Positions 42,400 to 54,974 are shown, counted from the first letter of the stretch. The stretch: 64,000 nt of DNA from Terfezia claveryi (GCA_015179025.1 WHUX01000127.1:62001-126000), one strand, 5' to 3'. The notes: a model not told the origin generated them from the letters alone. Made by a program: numbers and translations.

Positions 42400-44120
42400 T
42401 ATCTGGTGTTAGCCATCTTACTGCCTTGTACAGTGTTCGAGGCTGAAAAAATATCTGGAGGTAAAGGATAGACTGCACAAGGGAAAGGGAATGAACTGGA
42501 GACGTGAAGGGTGTGAAATTACTTACAAAGCAAAACGTCTCAGTGTCACAACCGGTAACAGGTCGAGTAGGAACATAGGAAACAGAGTGCATGGAGCTCA
42601 GCTGGGCTTTAGTGGACATGCAGCTTCTGTAGAGGCTACTGCTGGGGTGAGAAATGGTTCTGAGGAGAAGGCTCCCAGTCTGGTGCTATGGGGAAGTGGT
42701 TGAGCTCGAAATCCTTCAAGACCTGCTCTGCTACCTTCAGGGCCAGCTGTTTTGTATGGTCATCGGTTAATACTTGTCTTCTGAAAGGTATCTGCAGAAA
42801 TATGTACCAGAGAGGGAAGGAAGGTAGAAGGAGGGTGGTATCGGAGAGGAAGAGAACGAAGCAGGAGGGTGAAGAGTTTTCACAAGAGAAAATGGCTCAG
42901 TAAACCCAGTCACAGGTTCAGTGCAAGCACCGAAACGATTTCTAAACCCATAGCAGAGGTATAAGAGGTGGAACTCACTCCATGGTGGAGGATGTGAGAG
43001 CGGGGAGGTTGAGAGGATGATTGAGGATGTGAGAGGGGAGGAGTTGAGAGGGGCGAAAGTTGAGGAAAGAATAGGTGGGTTGATTTAATAAGAACTCAGA
43101 ATTGCCGAGATTGGTGCCGAGGGTGGTGCACTCGTCTCTCTCTCTTAGATGCTACCATGCTTGCATAATATCACAGGAGTTTGGCTAGTCTCATGCCTAC
43201 GTTGTGCCTTTGCCGAAAGTCACCATTTATTCTAAAATGCAATGTATTCTTGGAGCACCAATGGATTCATTCATTCCCAAGAGCTTCTCTTTTACCAAGC
43301 GACTGAATTTTCATTGCAGGCTTCGTTTGCCTGTTTTCCCTCTAATGGCACTGCCACGGACTTTTGGCATATAGCGTATAGATCTTTATTGCTCTGTCAA
43401 GGTAGGGGCCCTAACCGTTGATGAATAGATTTATTGTCCTCATGGGCATTCGTGTTGATAATATAAGTTATTTTCAGGGTGGAAGAACGGGGTTTAGTTC
43501 ACACCAAGGGAATCAAGCCCCTGAGTGGGGCAACTCACGGTATGTCTTTCTGTTTCCACAATACACTAGATACTAAGTATAACCATTCATTAAGAACTAA
43601 GTTTTCGACCAGGGGATGGTCGGTTTCAAGAACGAATGGTCATGTACAGTCATGTACAGTCTTAATTTTAATATGCCTCTCAATCTTTCTGTGTCCTCTC
43701 AACAGCATGGTCCTTCTCGAGGATCTAAAGATATCCCTGAACTACCTGATAATATTCCTCCCAGTATCAGGCTAGAAGAAAGCTCAATTCGGACCAGCGA
43801 GCTAACAAGAAGCAACTCTAGTCAAAGCAAGGCCCAACGTAGGAAAACGTGGTTTCCTACATAAACCTAAGGAGGTAAAGACACATTTATATGGACAAAT
43901 CAAGAATACAGAATTGTAAGTGTAAGTTTCTTTAATAACCCTTCGCTATAGATGATAGTGGTAGCCCACGGTATGCCATGCCTTCAGGCTTGTCTCGAGA
44001 TTACAATACCGGCACGAGGTTAAAAGGAAACAACGAAGGTTATTGACTAACAGGAAAAGTTTATAGATAGGATTGGGGGCTGCAAATCCATTGAGATTTT
44101 CTCTGCCTGGTGTAAAAACA
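42400..44120. other. intergenic, no gene recognised
   Basis: Purine-rich and mixed sequence. A GATGTGAGAGSGGGGAGKTTGAGAG-type short repeat lies at 42985-43050. No recognisable coding or RNA feature. Confidence 0.4.
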
Positions 44121-44159
44121 GACTAGAAATGGTTGGGTATCAATATTGTTCATCGATGT

Positions 44160-44440
44160 TGTAAAAAAAAAAGGCTAGGAGATCAAGAAGATGACGAAAG
44201 TGACATGGAAGAGGAGAATAACCAAGTAGGAGGAGAAAGAAGAGACAACTGGAGATATGAAGATGAGCAAGACGAAAAGGAAATGAGTAGGATAAAGCGT
44301 AGGAGAATGAAGTATAGAGACAAGGGGAAGACAATGATCACGTTGAAGGGAATGAAGAGGAGGAAGACGAAGAGGAGGGGGAGGAGGATGAATACGTCAA
44401 CCAGGGTAAATGCAGGGTTAGAAGGCAAGAACCACAACGA
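44160..44440 (+). repeat. purine-rich (GA) low-complexity tract
   Basis: Long GGAGGAGGAAGACGAAGAGG-like stretches give a charged open frame (Glu/Arg/Lys-rich), which I attribute to composition. No start context or domain. Confidence 0.6.
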
Positions 44441-44689
44441 AAAGGAACATCCACTTGTCTGTCATAGGAATCATCTGACTGATGATGAAATGGGAGCTGA
44501 AGGGAAAGATATCTCATGAGAATTCTACTGCTCTCCATTACAACAAAATCGGATTGAGTCAAAGGACGAACTTTATCGGACAAAAGTCTTTCCCCATTCC
44601 TTGCATATGCAGGGCCATGCATGCATGAATAGTTGGCATATGCATGGGGATTCACGCATATTTACTTCATGGTATGGGGGTTTTATCAA

Positions 44690-46075
44690 TCACCCAAGCT
44701 CCACCAACTTCCTCTACAGCCACTCGGATATCATACACACTCGCGTGCTACCAGAGCACACAACAAGTCGACTCCGACAACACACAGCTGGTCCCCGGAC
44801 TCACAACCTGCATTGTCCGAAAGAGCTCGACGAGAGTGTCAAACATATCAAACTTTCATTCCCAGGGGCCTTCCCCCTCAAGTTGCCAAGCTCACAATAG
44901 AGAGAATATCCTGCAATTCATCCCGGACATGCTCTATTCAGAGCTTGATATGCATCCACTCACGCAAGACAGAATTTCCACACCCTCGCCAGAACCTAGA
45001 TACTTACCACCACCAACAACAACAAATAAAACCCGAGATAACTCCCACACCACTCGACTAGATATGAAAATCACGAGCATTGCACTGCCCCACCTCCAAT
45101 CACCTACACAGCCATAGCGGTGTCTCACGACTATGAAAGTGACAACGGAAGTACGGCAACGGACCCAAGGGTCTTAGTGCGGCTAGATGAAACCATCTTG
45201 ATGAATCTGCTTCATCTATACTCCAACTACCATTTTGGTCCGCCTGGAAATTAAGAATGGAGCTACCACGTCGAAGCCATTATAGAAATGCTCGCAGCCG
45301 CCTGCAACGTAACCCTAAATTGGCCTCTGAGTATCACGGAGGGAACAGCACGACACAAGAGGAACAAAAACAAATAAATAGGCCAGCACCCGAGAAAGGT
45401 TTGGCCGACAAATTGGCAGGGGCGGCGGGTAAGAACAGCAGCTTAGGAAGTAATTTAAAAGCCTTTTTGACAAGATCGACAAGCAACTCTTGGAGTACGA
45501 CAAGGTGAGCGATGAGGCAGATAAGCGGTATGATGCGGTGGAAGAGTTGAAAAGGACCCCGGCAAACCACTACGAGCCCTACCATAAGTGTCAGACAAAC
45601 GGACCCAGACCACACCTCCGACGGCGACCCATAACAGCGTTTCGACCAACAACGATCTCCCCTCAACGCACACACATGCGGAGACAACGGCTGAGATGCA
45701 GGCGACCGACCCCCCTCTAGCACGCACATACGCGGAGGCAGGGATCAATAGAGCCAACCCACAAGAAACCAAGGCAGAAGGGTTAAGGGAAACGGTTGGC
45801 GGAAGCGGCAACACCGACAAAGCCTCCATACTCCCCAAAACATTCACCGAAGACACAAGCACAAACCGTAGTCTATATGCGGCCCAATGAGATACAAGCC
45901 CCCTCTCTTGCACCGTTGGATAGACGAAAACAATGAGAAGGCCCCAACTTTGGGTATTACCTGGTTGGTGCAAGATCGGAAAGCTGGCTTCGTCGTTGGT
46001 TACATATCTACCGGGCGTAAGGGATGGAAATTAGGCACGAACTCCGCTCCGCATCACACAATACAACTGGGATAG
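44690..46075 (+). pseudogene. decayed retroposon ORF1, copy F
   Basis: Has an ILQFIPDML segment near 44910, the leader motif (GAGATAACTCCCACACC, 45031-45047), an acidic/helical middle, a TYAEAG linker trace near 45727, and a broken C-terminal domain (YKPPLLHRWIDENNEKA...GITWLVQDRKAG, 45893-45990). Frames shift several times. The 3' UTR repeat array follows (46100-46400). Confidence 0.55.
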
Positions 46076-46454
46076 TTGATGATTCTCATCGGAACAATAT
46101 GAGATTTGCATTTTCTTCCACTCCAGCGATGCTTCTTTGATTTTCCTTCTGTGGTATGACACATGAGGGGCAGTTTTTCCTACTCGAATTTTTGAAGTTC
46201 TATCGGCGAGTTTGTACTTGAATTCCCCCTGCGTTTGATTTCTACTCCGGCGACTTTTCTCTAGTTTTGAGACAAGACAGCTGAGAGGTACGTTTTTCCT
46301 ACGGGTTTGACATCGGCGGGTCTTCTACTTGGGCTTTTTCTACTCACGACACGTTTCATCACCAGGTCTTTGAGTTTTCCACTTGCGAGACGCTTCGTTT
46401 ATATGCCGTGAGGCATTTGAGTTTCCACTTGCTGTTCGGAATTCGGCGCGCCGG

Positions 46455-46545
46455 ATATGACGGATTTATTCGGGTTTCCGTCATGGACCCCCTGCCGGGA
46501 TCGAATTTGAGAGTGATGAGTATTTTAATAGAAAAAAAGTTTAAA
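46455..46545 (+). mobile_element. retroposon 3' tail, copy 11
   Basis: CGGGTTTCCGTCATGGACCCCCTGCCGGGATCGAATT, then AGTGATGAGTATTTTAATAG and an A-rich end. Both hairpins are eroded. It closes copy F. Confidence 0.55.
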
Positions 46546-46631
46546 ATCAAGCACGGAATGCACAGATTTGCAAAAGGAACCAGACACAGTGTGGGGCTTA
46601 TTAGCCCCATAATTATTTAGCTTAGATTAGG

Positions 46632-49075
46632 AGAAAACCTTTAAAATGCCCTCCGGGTAACACGGACTACTGTAAAATGCCCTCCACTTAGTGGAACATG
46701 TCTAAGATACAACACTAAACAACTCTCTCTACTAGACCAACACCTCGCTGCTTGGCATGGCTATATACAAAGGCCCCTTTTTTATGCCTGACTAACATGC
46801 GCTCATGCAGTTCAGCATACTCTACCTAGCATACCCAGCATACCCAGCATACCTAGTATACCAGCCCAGCATAACTTGTATAACTGACATACAGCATACC
46901 TGTCCCCATACCTAGTAGCATACTACACTTATACTCAGCAGTATACCATGCCCATACCTAGCATACTCTACAACATACTCAAATTACTTATTATATGGTA
47001 ATATCTTTTAGTGCTTCTATAGTAGGCTTATACTTTGGGAAAGGTCTGCTAATTTGTTCATATATATTACTAATTATAAACAAACTTAAGACAAAGAGTT
47101 TCTTATAATAGCTAAAGGTTATAGTAAAAGTACTTGTCAATAGAAAGTTATTAAGTATACAACTTATACTTTAAGATTTAGATACATATTTAAAGACTTG
47201 GTTCCTATTCACCAAAGTCAGTACAATTGAATTGGTTACTCAATTGTGAGGTCCCACATTTTCTAGTAATGTATGACAAACTTAATAACTTGTGTTGGAA
47301 AGGTTGGAGGCCTAACTGAACAGTTATTTATTTATTATGAGGTATCTACAAAATCTTATCAATATAATAACATATATTTAAACAACAACTTGTAACAAGG
47401 TAAAGCTTTAATTTTTAAGAGTAGGACTCTCTTTTTTGAGGGAGCCATATAAAGAAGTCATATTCTATTTCCCAATAAAATGTAACTCCCATTACATACC
47501 AACTTTTAACCTAGTAGAACTTGAATAACCTATTATCAGGCTACCAGTGTCAGCCAACAAATAATAATAAAAGTATAGTAACTCATGTATTTCATTATAA
47601 TAATAAGTATGACTCATGTGAAGACTCACATGCTACTTGCAGTTATATTTCCTAGAAGATTTTAGTAGTTTCTATCATGTTGATTTCAAATCATGTAATG
47701 GGTCAGATGATGGCACACTACTCTAGTACTGCCCCAGTACTGCCCTAACACTACCCTATTTCAGGCAGTATATAGTCCCCTAAATTCCCTTCACTTGGAG
47801 GAGTGTTCATGTCAGATAAAATCCAGAGAGAGATGTAATTATATATCAATAATTAAAGTATTGAGCAACTATATTCTGGACCCTTTATGGGCCTATCTCT
47901 CTCTATATTTCAATAACAAGTTATAGGCCCAATGGGCTTACTTTCTACAACTAGAGTAACAATAGAATATATGTGAGTAAGATATACTTAAACAGAAGCT
48001 ATAGGTTCCATGCACTTATAGTTTGCTATAGTAAACTCTAGTACTGCCACCGGTAGTAGAGAGTTGTTTAAAAAGCATGCTGCCTTACTTTACAATATAC
48101 TAAAGGTATTAGAGTCCTATAAAAGAGAGAAAGATTTACAACCTACTTAACTAATAAGCTAAACTCTAAAATAGGAGAAAACAAAATATAAAGACTTAGT
48201 AAGAGCTCTCTATAAGTATAAAAGTTTTATATAGTAATAAAATATAGACTGAACTTATAGTTCCTTATTAATTTAAATAAAAGTAAAAAGAGTACAAGAT
48301 TATTAAATGTATCTAGATTCTAGTTATTAAGTAAATTTAGTATCTTGAATAGAGAAAAATATAAAAATAAAGTAGAGAAAAAGACTAAAAAATAAAAAAT
48401 ATAATACTTATGTTCCTAGAAATTGGTTGAAATAGAAACAAAGATTCAATCAACTTTGAAATATTAAATAGGTACTACTGTAGTATGATGATATTCTTAT
48501 ACTTTAAAACATACTAGTTATAAGGCTTTTATAAGTACTAAGGCTCTAAACATGCTGACTAATCTAAGGAAAAAATATTTAAAATGCCCTCCAAGTAACA
48601 TAAACTACTGTAAAATACCCTTTACTTTGTAGAACATGTCTGAGATAAAATACTAAACTACTCTCTCTACTAAACTAATACTCTTGCTACTTGGTATAAC
48701 TATATGCAAAGGCCTCTTTTATGCTAGACTAGGTAATATATATTGCTATCATATACTTTACTAGTTTAGTATACTCTACCTAGCATATCTAGTATACTCA
48801 GTATACCTAGCATACTCTATATACCTAGTATATTTAGTATACTTAGCATACCTAGTATACTCAGTATACTCAGCATACCTAGTATATTCAGTATACCCAG
48901 TATACCTAATATACCCAATATATCTAGCATATCCTCATAGTATACCTATACCCATACCTAGCATACTTTATAGTATACTTAAATCACCTAGTACATTGTC
49001 ATATCTCTCAACTTCTATAGTAGAATTGTACTTTGTAGGAAGTTCTCTAATCTGTTTATATATATTATATGCTCC
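46632..49075. mobile_element. LTR-like element: two direct repeats flanking an AT-rich interior
   Basis: Repeat 1 (46632-47095) and repeat 2 (48566-49075) share TTTAAAATGCCCTCC, AAACTACTGTAAAAT/GGACTACTGTAAAAT, ACTCTCTCTACTA and a (CATACCTAGTATACC)n stretch. In the block I compared, differences are mostly C-to-T or G-to-A, with repeat 2 the more AT-rich. The 1.47-kb interior has no open coding frame. At ~47929-47946 CAAGTTATAGGCCCAATGGGC resembles a copia-type site complementary to initiator tRNA, so a second, nested LTR remnant is possible. Confidence 0.6.
48765..48985 (+). repeat. CATACCTAGTATACTCAG ~9-10 bp satellite in direct repeat 2
   Basis: About twenty degenerate units of (C/G)TATACYYAG. 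A shorter version occupies 46810-46990 in direct repeat 1. Confidence 0.8.
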
Positions 49076-49874
49076 TATAGCTATACTAGTATCTAAACTT
49101 TATATGCTTTTTCTATAGCTAATATATGATGTATGATTACTCTATATACTCTTATAGGTAGGCATGCTTCAAATTATATACTAGGATAGCTATTTGTTGG
49201 TTAGATGTAGTTTTGTAGTTACAATCAAACTTTAAGGTAATCTTTACTTAAGTCTGTACTTATGGCTCTTGGCATATGACCAGGCATGTATTGCTAGTAG
49301 ATAGTTGTATTCTCAATGATAGATTGCCTATTATTGTAGAATATACTCTATATATAGTACCAAAATATATATATGTATATTTATAAAATATATAGAGATG
49401 ATTATTCTAAATCCTTTCATTCTCAACTAAACATTATATATGTACCCTCTATATTAGTAAGTAATAACCAACTTGTACTTCTAGTGATGTTTATTTAAAG
49501 AGTATAGTATTATGGTAAGATCTCACTTTGAAGTTCATTTAATACTGTGTATAGGTTTACTTTGACACCTATACCTACAAACTATGCAAAAACATAAACT
49601 ATAGTAGTTTAGATATATTAAAGATACCAAATGCAATAGAAGTGAGTAAAGAACACCATATTACTCTGAAGCAGGATAGTAACTATAAAGTATATCTATC
49701 TAACAGATAATTATCACAATATATAATTTAAAGCATACCTGCCTTAAGAGTGTATGGAGTAAAAAAGTAATCATATATAGTATATTAGCTATAGAAAAAG
49801 TGCATAAAGTCTAAGTAGTACTAGAATAACTATAGAAGCCTGTACATCAGCAAGAAAAAAGTGGCGTCTGGACG

Positions 49875-50060
49875 CACCGCCCAGCATCCGGATGCGAGAG
49901 CTTATGTGTGTGCGTCCTGTGCGTCCTGTGCGTCTGGACGCTGGCTGCGTTGCAATACAATCAGGACGCCCAGCTGAGTTGCAACACAATCTGGATGCCC
50001 GGCTGAGTTGCAATACAATCTGGACGCCCGGCTAGGTTGTAACACAATCTGGACACTATT
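49875..50060. repeat. ~29-30 bp tandem repeat, left arm
   Basis: Units of GACGCCCGGCTGAGTTGCAA plus YACAATCTG repeat about four times, next to GTGCGTCCT triplication. GTCTGGACGC is shared with the right arm. Confidence 0.8.
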
Positions 50061-50319
50061 GGGGCAACCAAAGCTGTCCGGACGCTGGTTGGCATATTTC
50101 AATCTCTAGATATTAGAGTTCCTTCCCTTGGCATCATCATATTGTTAACGCTATGGTTACAATATACCCGCTTGTATGTACGACGCTCTAATACTAGCCA
50201 GGTGCATAGCCACTATTGTAGCCATTGAATATTCTTGCAGCAGAAATATCCATTGTATTCGCTATTAATTATATACACAGAAGTATTTAGTAATAGATAT
50301 ATATATATATGTTCTGGTC

Positions 50320-50465
50320 TGTTCCGGGATTCCAGACCATACCGGTATGGACCGGGCCATTCCAGGATCGCCCAGGCCATACCGGTATGGGGGGCCATAC
50401 CGGTATGGATTGGGCCGTTGCGAGATTGCGAGAATACCCAGGCCGTTTCGGGATGGCATAAATAT
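50320..50465. repeat. CCATACCGGTATGG palindrome repeats, copy 1
   Basis: Three perfect CCATACCGGTATGG palindromes are separated by GGGCCRTTSCRRGATYGC units. The same block recurs at 53025-53160 (direct) and 53960-54060 (inverted). Confidence 0.85.
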
Positions 50466-50864
50466 TCATATCTTCTTATATTTCCTTACGCACACCCAAC
50501 TTATTTGGCCTAACCAACGTAAATCATTTGATACCATATTCCTAGATTCATGTCTACCTTAACCTCTACTCTCTACACAGTCACCATCCTATTCCAAACT
50601 CCAACGCACCATCCCATTCCAAACTCCAACGCAAATGGTCTCCCAGCATAGCTGCGCCTGCACTACTGCACTATTCTTGTAGTTCACTTGCATTATATGC
50701 ATTTTGAAATAATTCATTTTATTCTGATGATTATCTAATAAGGCTATCTAACACACTGCGCCCCAAAACCCTCATCTGTACCAGCCTTCACATCCGCATC
50801 CCTAGAATCCTAGATTCGCCATCCATATGAGCCTGCAATTCACTGTCTATATTAGCCTGGATAT

Positions 50865-51375
50865 CCGCTAGAATTGAGCAAGCAACTCAGCCTAGAATTG
50901 AGCAAGGGAATCAGCCTAAAATTGAGTGAGGAAATCAGCAGAGAACTGAGTAAGGATATTACCAAATTGAGCAAGGAAATCAGCCTACAATCGAGCGAGC
51001 AAATCAGCATACAATCGAGCGAGCAAATCAGCCTAAAATCAAGCAAGCAAATTAGCGAGAAAATGAGCAAGCAAACTAGCATATAATCGAGCAAGCAAAT
51101 CAGCCTAGAATTGAAAAAGGAAATCAGCAGAGAATTGAGCAAGGAAATCACTACGGGCATAGAATCAAGTGAGGAAATCAGCCTAGAATCGAGTGAGCAA
51201 ATTAGCATATAATCGAGCGAGCAAATCAGCCTAGAATTGAGCAAGCAAATCAGCATATAATCGAGTGAGCAAATCAACCTAGAATTGAGCAAGCAAATCA
51301 GCGAGAAAATGAGCGAGCAAATGAGCGAGAAAATGAGCAAGCAAATGAGCGAGAAAATAAGCAAGCAAACTAAGT
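50865..51375. repeat. ~24-30 bp tandem array (GAGCAAGCAAATCAGCCTAG)
   Basis: About twenty degenerate units run for 500 bp. Both strands are open: Ser/Lys/Glu-rich on plus, Leu/Ile/Ser-rich on minus. The long open frames follow from stop-free units, so no gene is called. Confidence 0.85.
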
Positions 51376-51654
51376 AGAATTGAGTGAGTAAAATTATTTG
51401 GAAGGAATGAACAAGAGAAAAGCTCTAAGTCCCAGCTGGACACACCTTGGAAATAGGGACTTGCCGTGTCTTGCTGCCAGCCATTGGATTGACTGGCATT
51501 GTCTTAAAACCAGATTACTTGTCTTACCTACAATCATCCCTCTGTGTCGGTTGGAGCTCCTCCTGCAATTAGCAAAACCTAGCACAAAGGAGGAAATACC
51601 CATATATGGGAAACGAATGAGAAAACAAATATATAGAAATGATTGCTTTTCGGC

Positions 51655-51890
51655 TTCTATATATGTATACAATTTATGCTTCTGCTGGCTCTAGATATTG
51701 GTGTTTTGCATGCTTTTGCTACTAGTAGCTCTAGGTATTAGTGTTTTGTATACTTCCACTAGTGCTATATATTGGTGTTTTGCATACTTCCGCTAGTGCT
51801 ATATATTGGTATTTTTTATGCTTCCGCTAGCTCTGTATATTGGTTTTTTCATGCTTTCACCAGCTCTAGATATTGGTGTTTCATGCTAGG
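51655..51890. repeat. ~40-bp tandem array (GCTCTAGATATTGGTGTTTTG)
   Basis: Six imperfect units with core TATTGGTGTTTTGCATGCTT and CCGCTAGTGCTATA. Confidence 0.8.
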
Positions 51891-51959
51891 AAGCATGACG
51901 GAAGTGGATGCTACGTGATGCAGACTGAGGCAGATGATTTCTTATATAGACGTGGATAT

Positions 51960-52155
51960 ACAGGCTAAGAAGGACCCCCGATTGCAGGCCCCAATTGCAG
52001 GCTCATATGGATACAGATATCTAGGCTAAAAAAGAACCCCAATTGCATACTCATATGGATATAGATATTCAGACTAATAGGGACCCCTAATCGCAGGCTA
52101 ATAGGGACCCCTGATCGCAGGCTAATAGGGACCTCCGATTGCAGGCTCAAGGATA
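51960..52155. repeat. ~27-bp tandem array (GGCTAATAGGGACCCCTGAT)
   Basis: Six units. The first ones are more diverged (CATATGGATATAGATAT inserts). Confidence 0.8.
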
Positions 52156-52329
52156 TAAATGCCAGCTTGGTGAGTTGTCAATAGTACAAAAACTTGCTCG
52201 TTTCGTAGTGCACACTGTAGAAGCGGCGATTCTAGGCAATTAGTATTTTTAGGGAATACAAGAAATCTTCTACTCTGAGCATTGTGTTAATAAACTAGAA
52301 TATATACATAAGAAAAGCTCTGCCATCTC

Positions 52330-52505
52330 CCACTTGCTCAATCCTCCACTTGCCCAATCTCCCACTTGCCCAATTCTCTACTTACCCAATCCCTCACTTA
52401 CTCAATCCCCCGCTTGCTTAATCCCCATACCTACTTGCTTAATCCCCCGCTTGCTCAATCTTCAAATCCACTTGCTTAATCCCTTGCTTGCTTAACATCC
52501 TGCTA
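52330..52505. repeat. 16-17 bp tandem array (CCCACTTGCTCAATC)
   Basis: About ten degenerate units of CYCRCTTGCYYAATCC. Confidence 0.8.
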
Positions 52506-52565
52506 GCTCTTATATTGAATTCGTACATGGGTGTGGCCTTGATCTAGTATGACAATAGGCATCTT

Positions 52566-52712
52566 CGATGTTCTTTGACCAAATGTTGCTACAAAATTTC
52601 CTTCATATCGGATATGTCCCTATTTAGTACTTTTAATGTCGCTGTGGCTGCTGTGGTGTTGTGGTAAATCCTTGTTGCTATTCGTAACATTGAACAATTT
52701 AATCCCGTAATG
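52566..52712. repeat. ~147-bp direct repeat, left copy
   Basis: GATGTTCTTTGACCAAATGTTGC ... TTTAATCCCGTAATGG matches 53821-53967 with few differences, in the same orientation, 1,255 bp apart. Each copy is followed by a CCGTAATGG-ACCAGAAC/CCTGGTTCG block. Confidence 0.85.
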
Positions 52713-52724
52713 GACCAGAACATA

Positions 52725-53025
52725 TATATACAAGAAACTCATGCTTTTGGAGACTCATATAGATATGTGTAAGAAACTCGTGCTTTTGGAGACTTATATA
52801 TATATATGTGAGAAACTCGTGCTTTTGGAAACATAGAGAAATGCATGCATTCACGGGCATATATATATATATGTACGAGAAACTCATGCTTTTGGAAACA
52901 TATATATATAAGCCCGCAAATGCATGGATTTCTTGCATATATATATATATGTCTCCAAAAGCACAAGTTTCTCGCACATATATATATAAGTCTCCAAAAG
53001 CACAAGTTTCTCGTATATATATGTT
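52725..53025. repeat. inverted array of a ~35-bp AT-rich unit
   Basis: Four units of GAGAAACTCRTGCTTTTGGA plus (TA)n on the plus strand are followed by the same unit inverted twice (TCCAAAAGCACAAGTTTCTC), centred on ATGCATGGATTTCTTGCAT near 52930. It can fold into a long hairpin. Short unit fragments recur at 54080-54120. Confidence 0.8.
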
Positions 53026-53820
53026 CTGGTCCGTTCCGGGATTCTGGTCCATACCGGTATGGACTGGGCCATTCTGGGATTGCCCGGGCCATACCGGTAT
53101 AGCCCCCCATACTGGTATGGACTGGGCTATTGTGAGATTGCTGGGCTGTTCCGGGATAGTATATATCTACACTCTGAGCAATGAACAAAGCCAAATTGAG
53201 TGGAAACCGGATCTATTATATTTTATATATAACAAAAGCTCAAACTTCACTACAAGTAATTTCATGATACCTCTCGTTCATAGTACTATAGGTCTTGTTC
53301 TTTTCTGAATGCAGCAAAGTATCACGATCATGTTACATCATGCTCCAAAGCCACTTGTTTCCCATCATTACTTTCCTTCCATCGCAGTTATTTGGGTCTC
53401 GCAGGTATGCTTTAATTCTGCAATATCTAGGTAGTTCTTGTTAGTCACTATGTACTTGAATTAGATATTAAGGAATTACTTCTCAAAGGTCACCTGGGAT
53501 TTACTTTAATAATTGTGCTTCGAAATCAAGTGAAACCTAGGGGGTGAAACTGATTCAAATCAATAGCACCATTATCTTCTGACCAACTGACATTATAGTA
53601 AAGGCTGGAATGTCATAGTATGTTAGTAATTCTGCGGTGTGCTCTGGTAATGTCAGTGTGCATAATATGTTACGTTGAACAAGTGTATTGCATTGAAGAA
53701 AATTCTCACGAACTAAAGGTTTCAATTCCATAACGGACCAGAATATTTCTCTACATAATAACTTTCATTTCGGGTATACCTCTACTGAGTTTTTTTTTGG
53801 ATAGGTCGCCTATATTATCT

Positions 53821-53967
53821 CCGATGTTCTTTGACCAAATGTTGCTACAAAATAACCTTCATATCGGATATGTCCCTATTTAGTAATTTTAATGTCGCTG
53901 TAGCCGCTGTGGTATTGTGGTAAATCCTTGTTGCTATCCATGATATTGAACAATTTAATCCCGTAAT
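53821..53967. repeat. ~147-bp direct repeat, right copy
   Basis: Second copy of the block at 52566-52712, with matching TTCATATCGGATATGTCCCT and TAATGTCGCTGT segments. Confidence 0.85.
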
Positions 53968-54169
53968 GGCCTGGTTCGTTACGATATCCAGTCCATACTA
54001 GTATAGACCGGGCCATACTGGTATGGACCGGATCCCGGAACGGACCAGAACATATATATATATATGCCCGCGAATACATGCATTACTCTATGTCTCCAAA
54101 AGCACGAGTTTCTCGTATATATATATATATATGCTTGCAAATGCATGAATTCCTATGAAATATATCACA

Positions 54170-54448
54170 AAGTGTGAACTTTGCACATATCTCAATACCA
54201 CAACTACAATTGCCCAATATGACTATTACTAGGCCAGGCATTGAATAGTATGGCACTCGTGGGCGAATGGGGGCTGAGCACCATTAGTAACTGTCATGCC
54301 ACTTCTCTTATTATCCCTTATCTTATTGTCTTCAGAAAGTCTAATTGTCAGCCTTAGCAGTCGGCCTTGGCAACTATGGTTTTCCTGTATATATACCTCC
54401 CTTCCCTATGTATTTTCCCTTCACTCTATATCCCAGCACATTATAGCG
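54170..54448. other. spacer between minisatellites and nested transposon
   Basis: Mixed AT-rich sequence with no gene. Its end (TATAGCGAGTATTAG) matches the minisatellite on the far side of the nested element. Confidence 0.5.
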
Positions 54449-54974
54449 AGTATTAGCACCTGTAGCATACAGGGGTCTTATAAGCTAAGAATGAGGGGAT
54501 CATTGCGAATCCCCTATTCTTAACTTATCTGCACCCCAGGGGATCCCTCCACCACAAATTTCCTAGCTAAGCTTGGTATCAACTGTAGTCGCTTTTGAAA
54601 AATATAGCAAAGAATAATGGGGTTTGTGTACGTTTCTTATATATATGCATATATGTATTCATACCAGCTCATACTGAATTTCCCACCACTATACTATTAT
54701 AGATACATTATTGAGACTTCTCGAATTTGCTTCTTTGGTGAAGATGGAAGATAGAATCTGATAACATTCTGCCTATGATAAAGTCATGTGTGCCGTCTTA
54801 AGCTATCGTATCCAACGTCTTAAGTGCCGATTTAAGATGCTATCCATCTAGCCTCTGTAACGAAACTAGCCTCTGTCCTACCCTAAACCTGTGTGAGCTT
54901 GACATTGTGTGGGCTTGGCATTATGTCGCAGCTTAACGGTGAAATAAAGTCTAAAAAAACCCAAAATGAAAAAT

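Noticed and set aside
44133..44519. Charged 128-residue protein
   Set aside because: GA-rich low-complexity tract; composition alone keeps the frame open.
50852..51364. 170-residue Leu/Ile/Ser-rich minus-strand frame that looks like a membrane protein
   Set aside because: It is the translation of a stop-free tandem repeat; the opposite strand is open too, and no start context or domain supports it.
52330..52505. CRISPR-like array of short repeats
   Set aside because: Units are contiguous, degenerate tandem repeats without unique spacers, in a eukaryotic-looking context.
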